Origin: JADJMO01 sp016794445 | GTDB lineage: Bacteria > Myxococcota_A > Polyangia > Polyangiales > JADJMO01 | NCBI GenBank assembly: GCA_016794445.1 | Contig: JAEUKC010000105.1 | Span: 1 to 64,000, forward strand | Length of the DNA: 64,000 bases | Direction of reading: 5' to 3' | Shown here: one piece after another, positions 48,956 through 56,309 of the stretch | Layout of the letters: each line of letters opens with the position of its first letter | Position numbering within the stretch: position 1 is the first letter of the stretch | The notes under the pieces: generated by a model | Databases searched by the model: none | What the model was told of the DNA's origin: nothing | What the model saw: only the letters and a program-made list of their open reading frames with translations | Position numbers and translations under genes: made by a program

Positions 48956-49330
48956 ATGAAGGCACTCGTCGTCGATGACTCGCGGGCGGTCCGCACCATC
49001 CTCACCCGGATGCTCGAGGCCGCAGGCTTCGAGGTCGCCCAGGCCGAACACGGTCGCCACGCGCTCGAGGTGCTCGCGCGCGTGGGGCCGCCCGCCATCG
49101 CTCTGCTCGACTAGAACATGCCCGAGATGAACGGCTACGAGCTCTTGTGCGCCATCCGCGCCAACGGCGAGTACGCCGACACGAGGGTGATGATGGTGAC
49201 GACGGAGAACGAGATGGAGCAGATCGGTAGAGCCCTCGAGGCGGGCGCCGACGAGTACCTCATGAAGCCGTTCGACCAGGAGGCCATGCGGGACAAGCTG
49301 GTGCTCCTCGGCTTCGAGGTGCCCTCGTGA
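48956..49330 (+). pseudogene. cheY: cheY response regulator interrupted by in-frame TAG after the phospho-Asp codon
   Basis: Read through, the frame gives a complete 124-codon CheY: acidic pair Asp7/Asp8 (VVDDSRAVRTIL), phospho-acceptor Asp52 (AIALLD), then NMPEMNGYELL, VMMVTTEN with the switch Thr, and ADEYLMKPF with the conserved Lys. Codon 53 (49112-49114) is TAG, exactly where CheY proteins have Trp in the DWNMP motif; TGG to TAG is one base. Both halves keep normal codon use and frame. As written, translation stops right after Asp52, giving 52 residues. ATG 49118-49120 follows three bases later and could re-initiate to give the 70-residue C-terminal half, whose stop overlaps the cheB GTG. 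It may be a recent pseudogene, a split CheY, or a sequencing error. Confidence 0.85.
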
Positions 49331-50433
49331 GCCCGCGCATCCGGGTCCTCGTGGTGGACGACTCGGTGATCATCCGCCGGATCCTCACCGAGGTGCTGTC
49401 CGAGGACCCGGACATCGAGGTGATGGGCAGCGCGCCCCACGGCCGCATCGCCCTCGCCAAGATCGCCCAGACACCGCCCGACCTGGTCACGCTCGACGTG
49501 GAGATGCCCGAGATGGACGGCATCGAGACGCTGCGCGAGATCCGCAAGCTGCACCCCCACATGCCGGTCATCATGTTCAGCACCAAGACCGAGCGGGGTG
49601 CGTCGACCACGCTGCAGGCGCTGACCCTCGGCGCCTCGGACTACCTCACCAAACCCGAGGCCTCCGAGGGCATCACCGAGGCCCGCGACCGCGTGCGCGC
49701 CGACCTGGTGGGCAAGGTGAAGGCGCTCGTCCGGCGGCTCCGGCCCGAGTTCAAACCGCAGCCCCCGCTCGTGGCCAAGCCCCCCGCCCCGCGGGTGCAC
49801 ACGCCCACGGTGCGTCGCCTCGGCCTGCCGCCCCAGCTGCTCGCCATCGGCGCCTCGACCGGCGGCCCCAACGCGCTCGCCGAGGTGCTCTCCGCGCTCC
49901 CCGCGGGCTTCCCGATCCCCGTCCTCATCACCCAGCACATGCCCCCCATGTTCACGCGCATGCTCGCCGATCGCCTCACGACGATCTCACCCTTCAAGGC
50001 CAAGGAGGCCGAGAACGGCGACGTCCCCCAGCCGGGACACGTCTACGTGGCCCCCGGCGACCATCACCTCGTGGTGGTGCGCGACGGCACGCGCCTGGTC
50101 CTGCGCCTGAACCAGGACCCACCCGAGTGCTCGTGCCGCCCCTCGGTCGACGTCATGTTCCGCTCGATCGCGGAGACCTACGGCGGTCGGGTCCTCGCGA
50201 CCATCCTCACCGGGATGGGCCAGGACGGCCTCCGCGGTTGCGAGGCGCTCGCCGCCAAGGGCGCCCAGATCCTCGCGCAGGACGAGCACACCTCGGTGGT
50301 GTGGGGAATGCCGGGCTTCGTCGCCAACGCCGGCCTCGCCGACGCCGTGCTCCCCATCCGCGAGATCGCGCCGGAGATCACGCGCCGGCTCAAGAACCCG
50401 CTCCTGGAGGGTCGTCATGCAGCTCAGTCCTGA
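49327..50433 (+). CDS. cheB: Chemotaxis methylesterase/deamidase CheB
   Basis: 368-residue receptor-glutamate methylesterase. The N-terminal receiver has DDS at 11-13 and phospho-acceptor Asp57 (VTLDVEMPEMDG), with Lys109 in YLTKPE. The C-terminal catalytic domain has the triad Ser177 (GASTGGPNAL), His204 (ITQHMPP) and Asp300 (TGMGQDGL). A Pro-rich linker (about 143-170) joins them. The start is GTG 49327, overlapping the stop of the cheY frame (GTGA). The end overlaps cheR by 17 bases. If the cheY stop at 49112 is real, coupling to cheB would depend on re-initiation or independent initiation. Confidence 0.95.
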   Translation: MSPRIRVLVVDDSVIIRRILTEVLSEDPDIEVMGSAPHGRIALAKIAQTPPDLVTLDVEMPEMDGIETLREIRKLHPHMPVIMFSTKTERGASTTLQALTLGASDYLTKPEASEGITEARDRVRADLVGKVKALVRRLRPEFKPQPPLVAKPPAPRVHTPTVRRLGLPPQLLAIGASTGGPNALAEVLSALPAGFPIPVLITQHMPPMFTRMLADRLTTISPFKAKEAENGDVPQPGHVYVAPGDHHLVVVRDGTRLVLRLNQDPPECSCRPSVDVMFRSIAETYGGRVLATILTGMGQDGLRGCEALAAKGAQILAQDEHTSVVWGMPGFVANAGLADAVLPIREIAPEITRRLKNPLLEGRHAAQS

Positions 50434-51241
50434 CGGTCTGCGATACGTGCGCGATCTCGTGTACGAACGCGCGGCCATCGTCCTCGAGTCGGGCAAGGAG
50501 TACCTCGTCGAGGCCCGCCTCGGCCCCCTCGCCAAGGAGGCCGGGCACGGCAGCGTGGACGAGTTCCTGCGCAACATCGCCCAGAAGCCCTACAACGGCG
50601 TGCACGCCCGGGTGGTCGAGGCGATGACCACCAACGAGACCAGCTTCTTCCGGGACATCCACCCGTTCGAGGCCCTCGCCAAGCACATCCTCCCGGAGTT
50701 CCAGAAGACCCGCTCCATCGTCCGCACGCTCCGGGTCTGGTGCGCGGCCTGCTCCACCGGGCAAGAGCCCTACAGCCTCGCCATGCTGATCAAGGACCGC
50801 GCACCCCAGCTCGCCGGGTTCAAGATCGAGATCGTCGCGACGGACATCAACAACGTGGTCCTCGATCGCGCCAAGAGCGGCCGCTACCGGCAGCACGAGG
50901 TGAACCGTGGGCTGCCGGCGCCGATGCTCTACCGCCACTTCACGCGCGAGGACGCCGACTGGGTGATCAAGCCCTACCTGCGCGAGATGGTCGACTTCCG
51001 CAACCTCAACCTGATCGCCCCGTGGATCGGCATGCCGAGCCAGGTGGACATCGTGTTCATCCGCAACGTGCTGATCTACTTCGACGTCCCCACCAAGAAG
51101 AAGATCCTCGGCCGCGTGCGCAACATGTTGCCCAAGGACGGAGTGCTGTTCCTCGGCGGCGCCGAGACGACCCTCAACCTCGACGACGGGTTCGTCCGCG
51201 CACAGGAGAGCAACGCCTCGTTCTACAAGCTGAAGCAATGA
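50417..51241 (+). CDS. cheR: Chemotaxis receptor methyltransferase CheR
   Basis: 274-residue SAM-dependent methyltransferase that methylates receptor Glu residues. The N-terminal all-alpha domain has VVEAMTTNETSFFRDIHPFE, with the typical NET-FFR signature. The catalytic domain has LRVWCAACSTGQEPYSLAML (SAM loop), EIVATDINNVVLDRAKSGRY, and VDIVFIRNVLIYFDVPTKKKIL. No TPR extension is present. Start ATG 50417 lies inside the end of cheB; GGAGG is about 5-9 bases upstream. Its stop overlaps the MFS gene start (ATGA). Confidence 0.95.
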   Translation: MQLSPDGLRYVRDLVYERAAIVLESGKEYLVEARLGPLAKEAGHGSVDEFLRNIAQKPYNGVHARVVEAMTTNETSFFRDIHPFEALAKHILPEFQKTRSIVRTLRVWCAACSTGQEPYSLAMLIKDRAPQLAGFKIEIVATDINNVVLDRAKSGRYRQHEVNRGLPAPMLYRHFTREDADWVIKPYLREMVDFRNLNLIAPWIGMPSQVDIVFIRNVLIYFDVPTKKKILGRVRNMLPKDGVLFLGGAETTLNLDDGFVRAQESNASFYKLKQ

Positions 51242-52377
51242 CCGGGGCGCGGAGGTTCGCGCTCCTGCTCGGCCTGCAGATGCTGCCGGCCACCATGCTC
51301 ACGCCGGCGGTGCGCCCGCTGTTCGCGAGCCAGCACGCGGGCCGCGAGGGCGCGATGCACGCCTTCTTCGCGCTCGCGATGGCGGGCGCCATCCTCGGCA
51401 CGCCGCTGGTCGTGCGCAAGCGGCCCCCGCTGCGCGCGCTGATCCTCCTCGATCTCGTCCTCCTGTCGTTGCTCCCGCTGCACCTGCCCACCACGCTGGT
51501 CCTCGCCTTGCGTTTCGTCGAGGGCGCGGCGCACGTCGGCACGACCACCTGCCTGATGGCGCTCGCCGCCGAGTACGCGCGTCGGGAGGGGTGCGCCCGG
51601 ACCATTCCCGCCGCCGCGGCCGCCATCGGCGTCGCCGTGGCCCTCGGGAGCGCGCTCGGCGGCCTCGCGGTGCACGTCGGTGGTCCCCGGGCGGTGTTCG
51701 GTGTGGCCGCCGGTCTCCTGGTGGTCGTCGCTCTCCTTGCGCCGGCGCAGGCCCCGAGCCCCACGACGACCCGCCGCGCCCCCCTCGACCCCACCGCGTT
51801 CGCCAGCGCGTTCCTCGGCCGATTCGTGGTCGGCTGCCTGGTGGTCACGTTCGCGCTCTTCGCGCACCGCGTGCACCACGTCAGCGACGCCAGGATCGGC
51901 GCCCTGTTCGCCGCGGTGACCGTGCCCTTCGCCCTCGCGAGCTACCCGCTCGGTCGCCTCGCCGGCCGCGGCAACGCCGACGGCCTCGCGTTCTTCGGGT
52001 CGATCGCCGCCGGCGCGGGGCTCCTCTCGCTGGGGTTCTGCTCGACGCTCCTGCTCCCCCTCCCCATGATCGTCTTCGGCCTCGGCGGCTCGGCGCTCTT
52101 CGCCAGCGCGGTCGAGCGCTCGTCGGCGGGCCACGGCGACCGCGCCCGCGCGATGGGTGCGCTCCAGGTTGCGGGCTGCGCGGGCATGCTGCTCGGCCCC
52201 ATCGTGGCCGGCGTCGTCGCCACCGTCACCCGCAGCGCCGTCGACCCCGCCCGCGCGCCCCGGGCCGTCTTCTTGCTGGGTGCGGGGGTCAGCGTGGCCT
52301 TCGCGCTGTTCTGTCGGGTCCGGGCACGCGCGTTGCTCGATCGTCCGACGTGCCCCTCCGTGTCGCCGACTACCTGA
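51238..52377 (+). CDS. MFS transporter-like membrane protein
   Basis: 379-residue integral membrane protein with about 11-12 predicted helices and the halves typical of the major facilitator superfamily. The gene starts at ATG 51238, overlapping the cheR stop. Sequence features: short loops with basic residues after helix 2 (VVRKRPPLRA), helix 5 region AIGVAVALGSALGGLAVHVGGPRAVFGVAAGLLVVVALL, and in the second half FALASYPLGRLAGRGNADG, like the repeated motif A. No substrate can be deduced. Coupling to the che operon is tight, but it may be a passenger gene. Its 3' end overlaps the next gene by 28 bases. Confidence 0.78.
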   Translation: MTGARRFALLLGLQMLPATMLTPAVRPLFASQHAGREGAMHAFFALAMAGAILGTPLVVRKRPPLRALILLDLVLLSLLPLHLPTTLVLALRFVEGAAHVGTTTCLMALAAEYARREGCARTIPAAAAAIGVAVALGSALGGLAVHVGGPRAVFGVAAGLLVVVALLAPAQAPSPTTTRRAPLDPTAFASAFLGRFVVGCLVVTFALFAHRVHHVSDARIGALFAAVTVPFALASYPLGRLAGRGNADGLAFFGSIAAGAGLLSLGFCSTLLLPLPMIVFGLGGSALFASAVERSSAGHGDRARAMGALQVAGCAGMLLGPIVAGVVATVTRSAVDPARAPRAVFLLGAGVSVAFALFCRVRARALLDRPTCPSVSPTT

Positions 52378-52925
52378 CCCTCTCGCGCGTGCCGCTCGCC
52401 GCGGTGTTCGTGCTCGTGGCCGGGCAACCTCGGTGGGCGACCGTCGTGCTGGTCGTCGCCGGGCTCACCGACGTCCTCGACGGCTGGGTCGCGCGGCGCC
52501 GCGGCGAGGCGCACGAGCTCGGCGCCCTGCTCGACGGGATCGTGGACAAGATCTTCGTGCTGACGGTGGCGATCGCTCTCGTCGTGCAGGCTCGGCTGAC
52601 CAAGACGGAGGCCGTGCTGCTCGGCGTGCGCGATCTCGGCGAGCTGGTGCTCATCGGCGTGGCCCTCCTGCTCCCCATGCGCGCCGTGCGCCGGATCGGG
52701 GCAGAGTGGCTCGGCAAGGCGACGACGATCGCCCAGTTCGCCGCGGTGCTCGCCGCGATCCACGGCGTGGCCGAGCGGCCGCTGCTCTGCGCCCTCGCGG
52801 CCGGCCTCGGCGTCGCGACCACGTTCGCCCACGCGCGCCGGTCGCTGGTCGACCCGGGCGTACGCGCGGCCTCGATCGTGAAGAGCTCGCCGTCGGTGGT
52901 GGTGTACCGGGGCCCGGAGCCCTAG
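52350..52925 (+). CDS. CDP-alcohol phosphatidyltransferase
   Basis: 191-residue membrane enzyme of phospholipid synthesis. The complete family signature D-x2-D-G-x2-A-R-x8-G-x3-D-x3-D is present as LTDVLDGWVARR... GALLDGIVDK, with four Asp for two metal ions. Several hydrophobic helices surround it. The size and the sequence LTLSRVPLAAVFV at the N-terminus resemble phosphatidylglycerophosphate or related synthases, but the acceptor alcohol is not certain. GTG 52350 is the start and lies 28 bases inside the MFS gene. The stop TAG overlaps the stop TAG of the gene on the opposite strand, sharing the palindrome CTAG (52922-52925). Confidence 0.85.
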   Translation: MPLRVADYLTLSRVPLAAVFVLVAGQPRWATVVLVVAGLTDVLDGWVARRRGEAHELGALLDGIVDKIFVLTVAIALVVQARLTKTEAVLLGVRDLGELVLIGVALLLPMRAVRRIGAEWLGKATTIAQFAAVLAAIHGVAERPLLCALAAGLGVATTFAHARRSLVDPGVRAASIVKSSPSVVVYRGPEP

Positions 52926-53338
52926 TCGACGGGGCCTCCCACGCAGATCGACCCGCTCTGCTGCGCGAGCACACACGACCAGCGCCCGCCGCTGCCGCAG
53001 CGACACACGTAGCCGTTCAGCGGCCCCGGGGTCGTGCCCTTGCACTGGATGGCGATGCCGATCGTGCAGGCCCCCTCGCCCTCGCAGTTGCCCGTCGGCA
53101 GCGCCCGCGCCTGCAAGTTGCCCGACGGCACGTCCGCGCCGCAGCTCGGCGTGCACTTGGGGAGCGAGCTCGCGCCCACCACGTCCTCATACGGCAGGGC
53201 CAGCGCCTGGCTGTTGGTCATCCGCGGCCCGTCGGCGCAGACCCAGTGCGTGGTCGCAGGGGTCGTCGGGTCGCTCGCACACGCACCCAGAGCGAGCACG
53301 CTGGGGACGAGGGTGTGCCGTGGCTTCCTCACGGTCAC
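52922..53338 (-). CDS. Small Cys-containing lipoprotein of unknown function
   Basis: About 138 residues. The signal peptide ends in LALGAC (lipobox, Cys near residue 20). The mature part has eight to ten Cys (HWVCADG, PKCTPSCGAD, NCEGEGACTIG, IQCKG, YVCRCGSG, WSCVLAQQ, SICVGG), which suggests several disulfides. The start is uncertain between two in-frame GTG codons at 53338 and 53332. Its promoter should lie in the 150-base gap shared with the VOC gene, where TTCGGCCGAA (53365-53374) is a perfect 10-bp palindrome. No function can be assigned. Confidence 0.6.
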   Translation of the reverse strand: MTVRKPRHTLVPSVLALGACASDPTTPATTHWVCADGPRMTNSQALALPYEDVVGASSLPKCTPSCGADVPSGNLQARALPTGNCEGEGACTIGIAIQCKGTTPGPLNGYVCRCGSGGRWSCVLAQQSGSICVGGPVD

Positions 53339-53478
53339 CGTGCAGCAATCTGCGAGCCAGCAATTTCGGCCGAACATCGTGCCTCTGGGTCGCAGAATTG
53401 TGCCACTCCTGTGCCGAAGCCCCGCAACCTTCGACACGTGACAGCCGGGCTTTTCGTCGCGTAGCTTCGGTCGACCCA

Positions 53479-53484
53479 AGGAGG
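53479..53484 (+). promoter_or_regulatory. Shine-Dalgarno AGGAGG of the VOC gene
   Basis: AGGAGG lies 5 bases upstream of ATG 53490 and confirms the start. Confidence 0.75.
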
Positions 53485-53489
53485 GGACC

Positions 53490-54269
53490 ATGGCCGACAA
53501 TCACGGGAAGTTCTGCTGGTACGAGCTGATGACGACCGACACCGAGGGCGCGAAGGCGTTCTACACGAAGCTGATTCGCTGGGGCACGCAGCCCATCCCC
53601 ATGCCGGACATGGAGTACACGATGTGGCTCCGCCCGGGCTCGACCGACGGCGTCGGCGGGCTCAGCACGCTGCCGGCCGAGGCCAAGGCCATGGGCGCGC
53701 CTCCACACTGGCTGCTGCACGTCGCGGTGAACAGCGTCGACGACACCGCGAAGCTCGTCACGGAGCTCGGGGGCAAGACCTTCGTTCCCCCCACCGACAT
53801 CCCGGGCTTCGGCCGCTTCGCCGTGTTCGCCGACCACTCGGGCGCCGTGTTCGCGGCCTACACCGGGGCCGACGCGAGCGTCGAGGTCAAGGAGCCGAAC
53901 GACACGCTCGGCAACGTCGCGTGGCACGAGCTGATGACGGCCGACGTCGAGGCCGCGTGTGCGTTCTACGGCCGCCTCTTCGGCTGGAAGAAGACGAGCG
54001 CCATGGACATGGGCCCCGAGATGGGCCCGTACCAGATGTTCGGCCTCGGCGAGAAGTCGTACGGCGGCATGATGAAGCGCCCGCCGAACGTCCCGGTGTC
54101 GGCGTGGTTGCCGTACTTCAACGTGGAGAGCGTCGACCAGTCGGTGACCGCGTTCGAGGGACTCGGCGCGAAGCTGATGCACGGGCCGATGGAGGTCCCC
54201 GGTGGCGCGCGGGTCGCCGTCGGCATCGACCCGCAGGGCGCCGCGTTCGCGATCCACTCGACGAAGTGA
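53490..54269 (+). CDS. Two-domain VOC (glyoxalase/bleomycin-resistance-like) protein
   Basis: 259-residue protein made of two vicinal-oxygen-chelate domains, at about 5-125 and 137-258. Each begins with (F/V)(C/A)WxELMTxDxExAxxFY and ends in a G(A/R)xxAVxxDPxGAxFAxx-like strand, so the two halves are homologous. Proteins of this type are usually annotated as glyoxalase or hydroxylase-like, but the true reaction is rarely known. The metal-ligand positions are only partly clear: one Glu and one His appear per domain start region, and the Glu of the last strand is not obvious. No signal peptide. It is monocistronic. Confidence 0.85.
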   Translation: MADNHGKFCWYELMTTDTEGAKAFYTKLIRWGTQPIPMPDMEYTMWLRPGSTDGVGGLSTLPAEAKAMGAPPHWLLHVAVNSVDDTAKLVTELGGKTFVPPTDIPGFGRFAVFADHSGAVFAAYTGADASVEVKEPNDTLGNVAWHELMTADVEAACAFYGRLFGWKKTSAMDMGPEMGPYQMFGLGEKSYGGMMKRPPNVPVSAWLPYFNVESVDQSVTAFEGLGAKLMHGPMEVPGGARVAVGIDPQGAAFAIHSTK

Positions 54270-54334
54270 CCGAGCGGCCGCGAGCGCCCCGTGGTGCTCG
54301 CGGCCCCGGGTCCCGACCCGAGTGGGTGGTGACG

Positions 54335-55246
54335 TCAACCCAGCAACCCGGGATCGAGGTCGATCGCGACCAGGGTGCCCAGCGCCTGGAACGCGATCAC
54401 GCGCAGCCCCGGGACGAGGAGCGGGCCGACGAGGTCCGCGACAGGGTGACCGCTGTGACTGCGGAACACCACGCCGTCGACGTCGATCCACCACGTGGCG
54501 CCAGGCCCGCCGCTGCTCGGGGCCGCGACCGCCGTCCCGTGGAGGGCGGAGGGCCGCCGCGGCGCCGCGAGGAGCCGCGTCGTGAGGCCGAGCGCGACGA
54601 CCGCCGCGCCGAGCGATGCGAGCCAGAACACCGGGAGGCGCTGGCCGACCCAGACGACGCAGACGTCGGGTCGCAGGATCGCCACGACGCCGGCCATGGC
54701 GGCCGCCGCCCACGCGATGCCCGCGAGCAGACCGCGCGTGGCCCGCCCGGCTCGGGCCCACCGCGCCGCCGATGGCGGGAGGTGTCCCTGGCCGAGGGCT
54801 GTGAGGTCGGCCGGCGTGTGCCCCTGGGCCGAGAGCAGCGCGTGCCGGTAGGCTGCGACCTGGTCCCTGGAGGGGGCGCCTGGCGCCGTCGCTGAGGCAC
54901 CCCAGGCCTCGCCGCCGACCGCCAGGCCGGAGGCGCGCAGCACGTACAGCCGCCACCGCCCCGGCAGCGGCGGCAGGTACACGGTCGCGTGCAGCACGAC
55001 CTGCGGGACGGCCTGCGCTCGGTACACGCAGAGCGCGCCGGCGCGTTCCCAGTCGACCGTGCAGTCCACGGGCACGACGGCGCCCGTGCGCAGATCCTCC
55101 TCGAGGCGGTGCCGTTCCGGCGTCGGCTCCGACCAGGGCCCGCTCGACCCCGAGAGGCGTGCCGACAGGGTGCGCGCGCGATCGCGACACGTGGACGGCA
55201 GGGCGCCGGCGCGGAGCAGCGCGATCTCTTCGGGGGCGGAGATCAT
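54335..55246 (-). CDS. Membrane protein of unknown function with two central helices
   Basis: 303-residue protein I do not recognise. An N-terminal soluble part of about 150 residues (ALCVYRAQAVPQVVLHATVYLPPLPGRWRLYVLRA) is beta-rich. Two predicted membrane helices (GLLAGIAWAAAAMAGVVAIL and VFWLASLGAAVVALGLTTRLL) follow, then a short C-terminal domain (TWWIDVDGVVFRSHSGH). Its ATG overlaps the stop of the zinc-ribbon gene upstream (ATGA, 55243-55246), so the two proteins are probably partners in a membrane complex. Confidence 0.68.
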   Translation of the reverse strand: MISAPEEIALLRAGALPSTCRDRARTLSARLSGSSGPWSEPTPERHRLEEDLRTGAVVPVDCTVDWERAGALCVYRAQAVPQVVLHATVYLPPLPGRWRLYVLRASGLAVGGEAWGASATAPGAPSRDQVAAYRHALLSAQGHTPADLTALGQGHLPPSAARWARAGRATRGLLAGIAWAAAAMAGVVAILRPDVCVVWVGQRLPVFWLASLGAAVVALGLTTRLLAAPRRPSALHGTAVAAPSSGGPGATWWIDVDGVVFRSHSGHPVADLVGPLLVPGLRVIAFQALGTLVAIDLDPGLLG

Positions 55247-56232
55247 CGGAGCTTCGACAGGATCCCGAGGATCAATGCGACGCCCATCACGACCGCGATC
55301 CCGACGAGGAAGAGCTTCTCGAAGTGTCGGTCGACGAACGACGCGGCGACCACCGGCGCAGGGGGCGGGCGGTGCCTCTCGGCCTCGAGGTGCGCGCGGT
55401 ACGCGCCGCGCACGCTCGACTCTCCCTGGAAGCAGATCCAGACGGGCGCGGCGTCGGCCGCCTTCGCCCGCGCCTCGAGCGGCAGGCGCGAGGCGGTCTT
55501 GCAGTGGCCGCACGTGATCACGGGATCGACGGACGCCGGAAGCGGCCCGCCGCACGTCGGGCAGACGAGGGCCGTCGCCCCCGGCGTCGTCCGGGCGCGC
55601 GGCTCGAGGCGGTGCTCGTGGCCCAGCACGCAGGCGACCTCCGCGAACGGGACGCCGTCCATGCGGCGGTAGGGGGCGACGGTGCCGCAGCGCGTGCACC
55701 GCGCGACGACGGCCTCGGCCTCGGTGGTGATCACCAGCGCATCCCCGCATGCGCAGAGCGGGGTGCCGGGGAGCACCGAGAGGTCCCAGCCGTCCATCAC
55801 CGCATGGTGCACGTCGGCGAGCAGATCGCGGTCCCGCGGGCGAAACGATCGGGGGACGTGGCCGCTCAGCACGTCCACGTTGTCGTGGCCCGCGGCGAGC
55901 ACCCCGGCCACGTCCGTCGCCGAGAACGGGGTCTCGACGAAGCAGTGCAGGCAAGGGACCGCGCCGGTCGTGGGGAGTCCGACGAAGGGCGAACGTAGGC
56001 CGCAGGCGCGGCACGCGAACCAGCCCTGGAGCCGCGCCCACGTCCCTGGGTCGGCGGCCCTCTCGACCAGCTGCAACGGCGCCGCACAGCTCCGGCAGCG
56101 CGGGTCGTCGTTCGAGGCGAGGGGCGGCGCGACCCCGCAGTGCGCACAGACCCGCACGCGTTGAGGCTGCCCTGCGCCCTCACGTGGGGTCAAGCCCTGC
56201 AGGGCCACCGGCGTGTCGTCTGCAGGTAACAA
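55243..56232 (-). CDS. Tail-anchored protein with multiple zinc ribbons
   Basis: About 329 residues. At least four CxxC pairs occur in order: VCAHCGV with RCRSCAA; FACRACGL with PCLHCFV; LCACGD with ARCTRCGT; LVCPTCGG with ITCGHCKT. They could form four zinc ribbons. The last 25-30 residues hold a single hydrophobic helix (LFLVGIAVVMGVALILGILSKLR), so the protein is probably anchored in the inner membrane with the ribbons in the cytoplasm. Start TTG 56232 gives an unbroken frame, but GTG 56208 is an alternative. It is coupled to the membrane protein at 54335-55246. Function unknown. Confidence 0.68.
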   Translation of the reverse strand: MLPADDTPVALQGLTPREGAGQPQRVRVCAHCGVAPPLASNDDPRCRSCAAPLQLVERAADPGTWARLQGWFACRACGLRSPFVGLPTTGAVPCLHCFVETPFSATDVAGVLAAGHDNVDVLSGHVPRSFRPRDRDLLADVHHAVMDGWDLSVLPGTPLCACGDALVITTEAEAVVARCTRCGTVAPYRRMDGVPFAEVACVLGHEHRLEPRARTTPGATALVCPTCGGPLPASVDPVITCGHCKTASRLPLEARAKAADAAPVWICFQGESSVRGAYRAHLEAERHRPPPAPVVAASFVDRHFEKLFLVGIAVVMGVALILGILSKLR

Positions 56233-56233
56233 T

Positions 56234-56282
56234 TGTCAGTCTAGTCCTGACAGACTGTCCGACTGGGTCAACATTGTCGGAC
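56234..56282. promoter_or_regulatory. Cluster of palindromes in the zinc-ribbon/nmrA-like divergent region (operator candidate)
   Basis: Three perfect inverted repeats crowd this AT-richer segment: TGTCAG (56234-56239) with CTGACA (56247-56252); CAGTCT (56237-56242) with AGACTG (56252-56257); and GTCCGAC (56257-56263) with GTCGGAC (56276-56282). They begin right next to the TTG start of the zinc-ribbon gene and lie 28-76 bases before the nmrA-like start. Palindromes of this style suit a dimeric repressor; HxlR-type regulators often control nmrA-like/pirin genes, but none is encoded here. Confidence 0.5.
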
Positions 56283-56309
56283 CCGACTGGAGACCGCACC
56301 TTCGAGAGC

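Noticed and set aside
49112..49114. Pyrrolysine or other programmed recoding at the cheY TAG
   Set aside because: No suppressor tRNA or Pyl machinery is in the window and the affected residue is the ordinary Trp of CheY. Mutation or sequencing error is simpler; I did not claim recoding.
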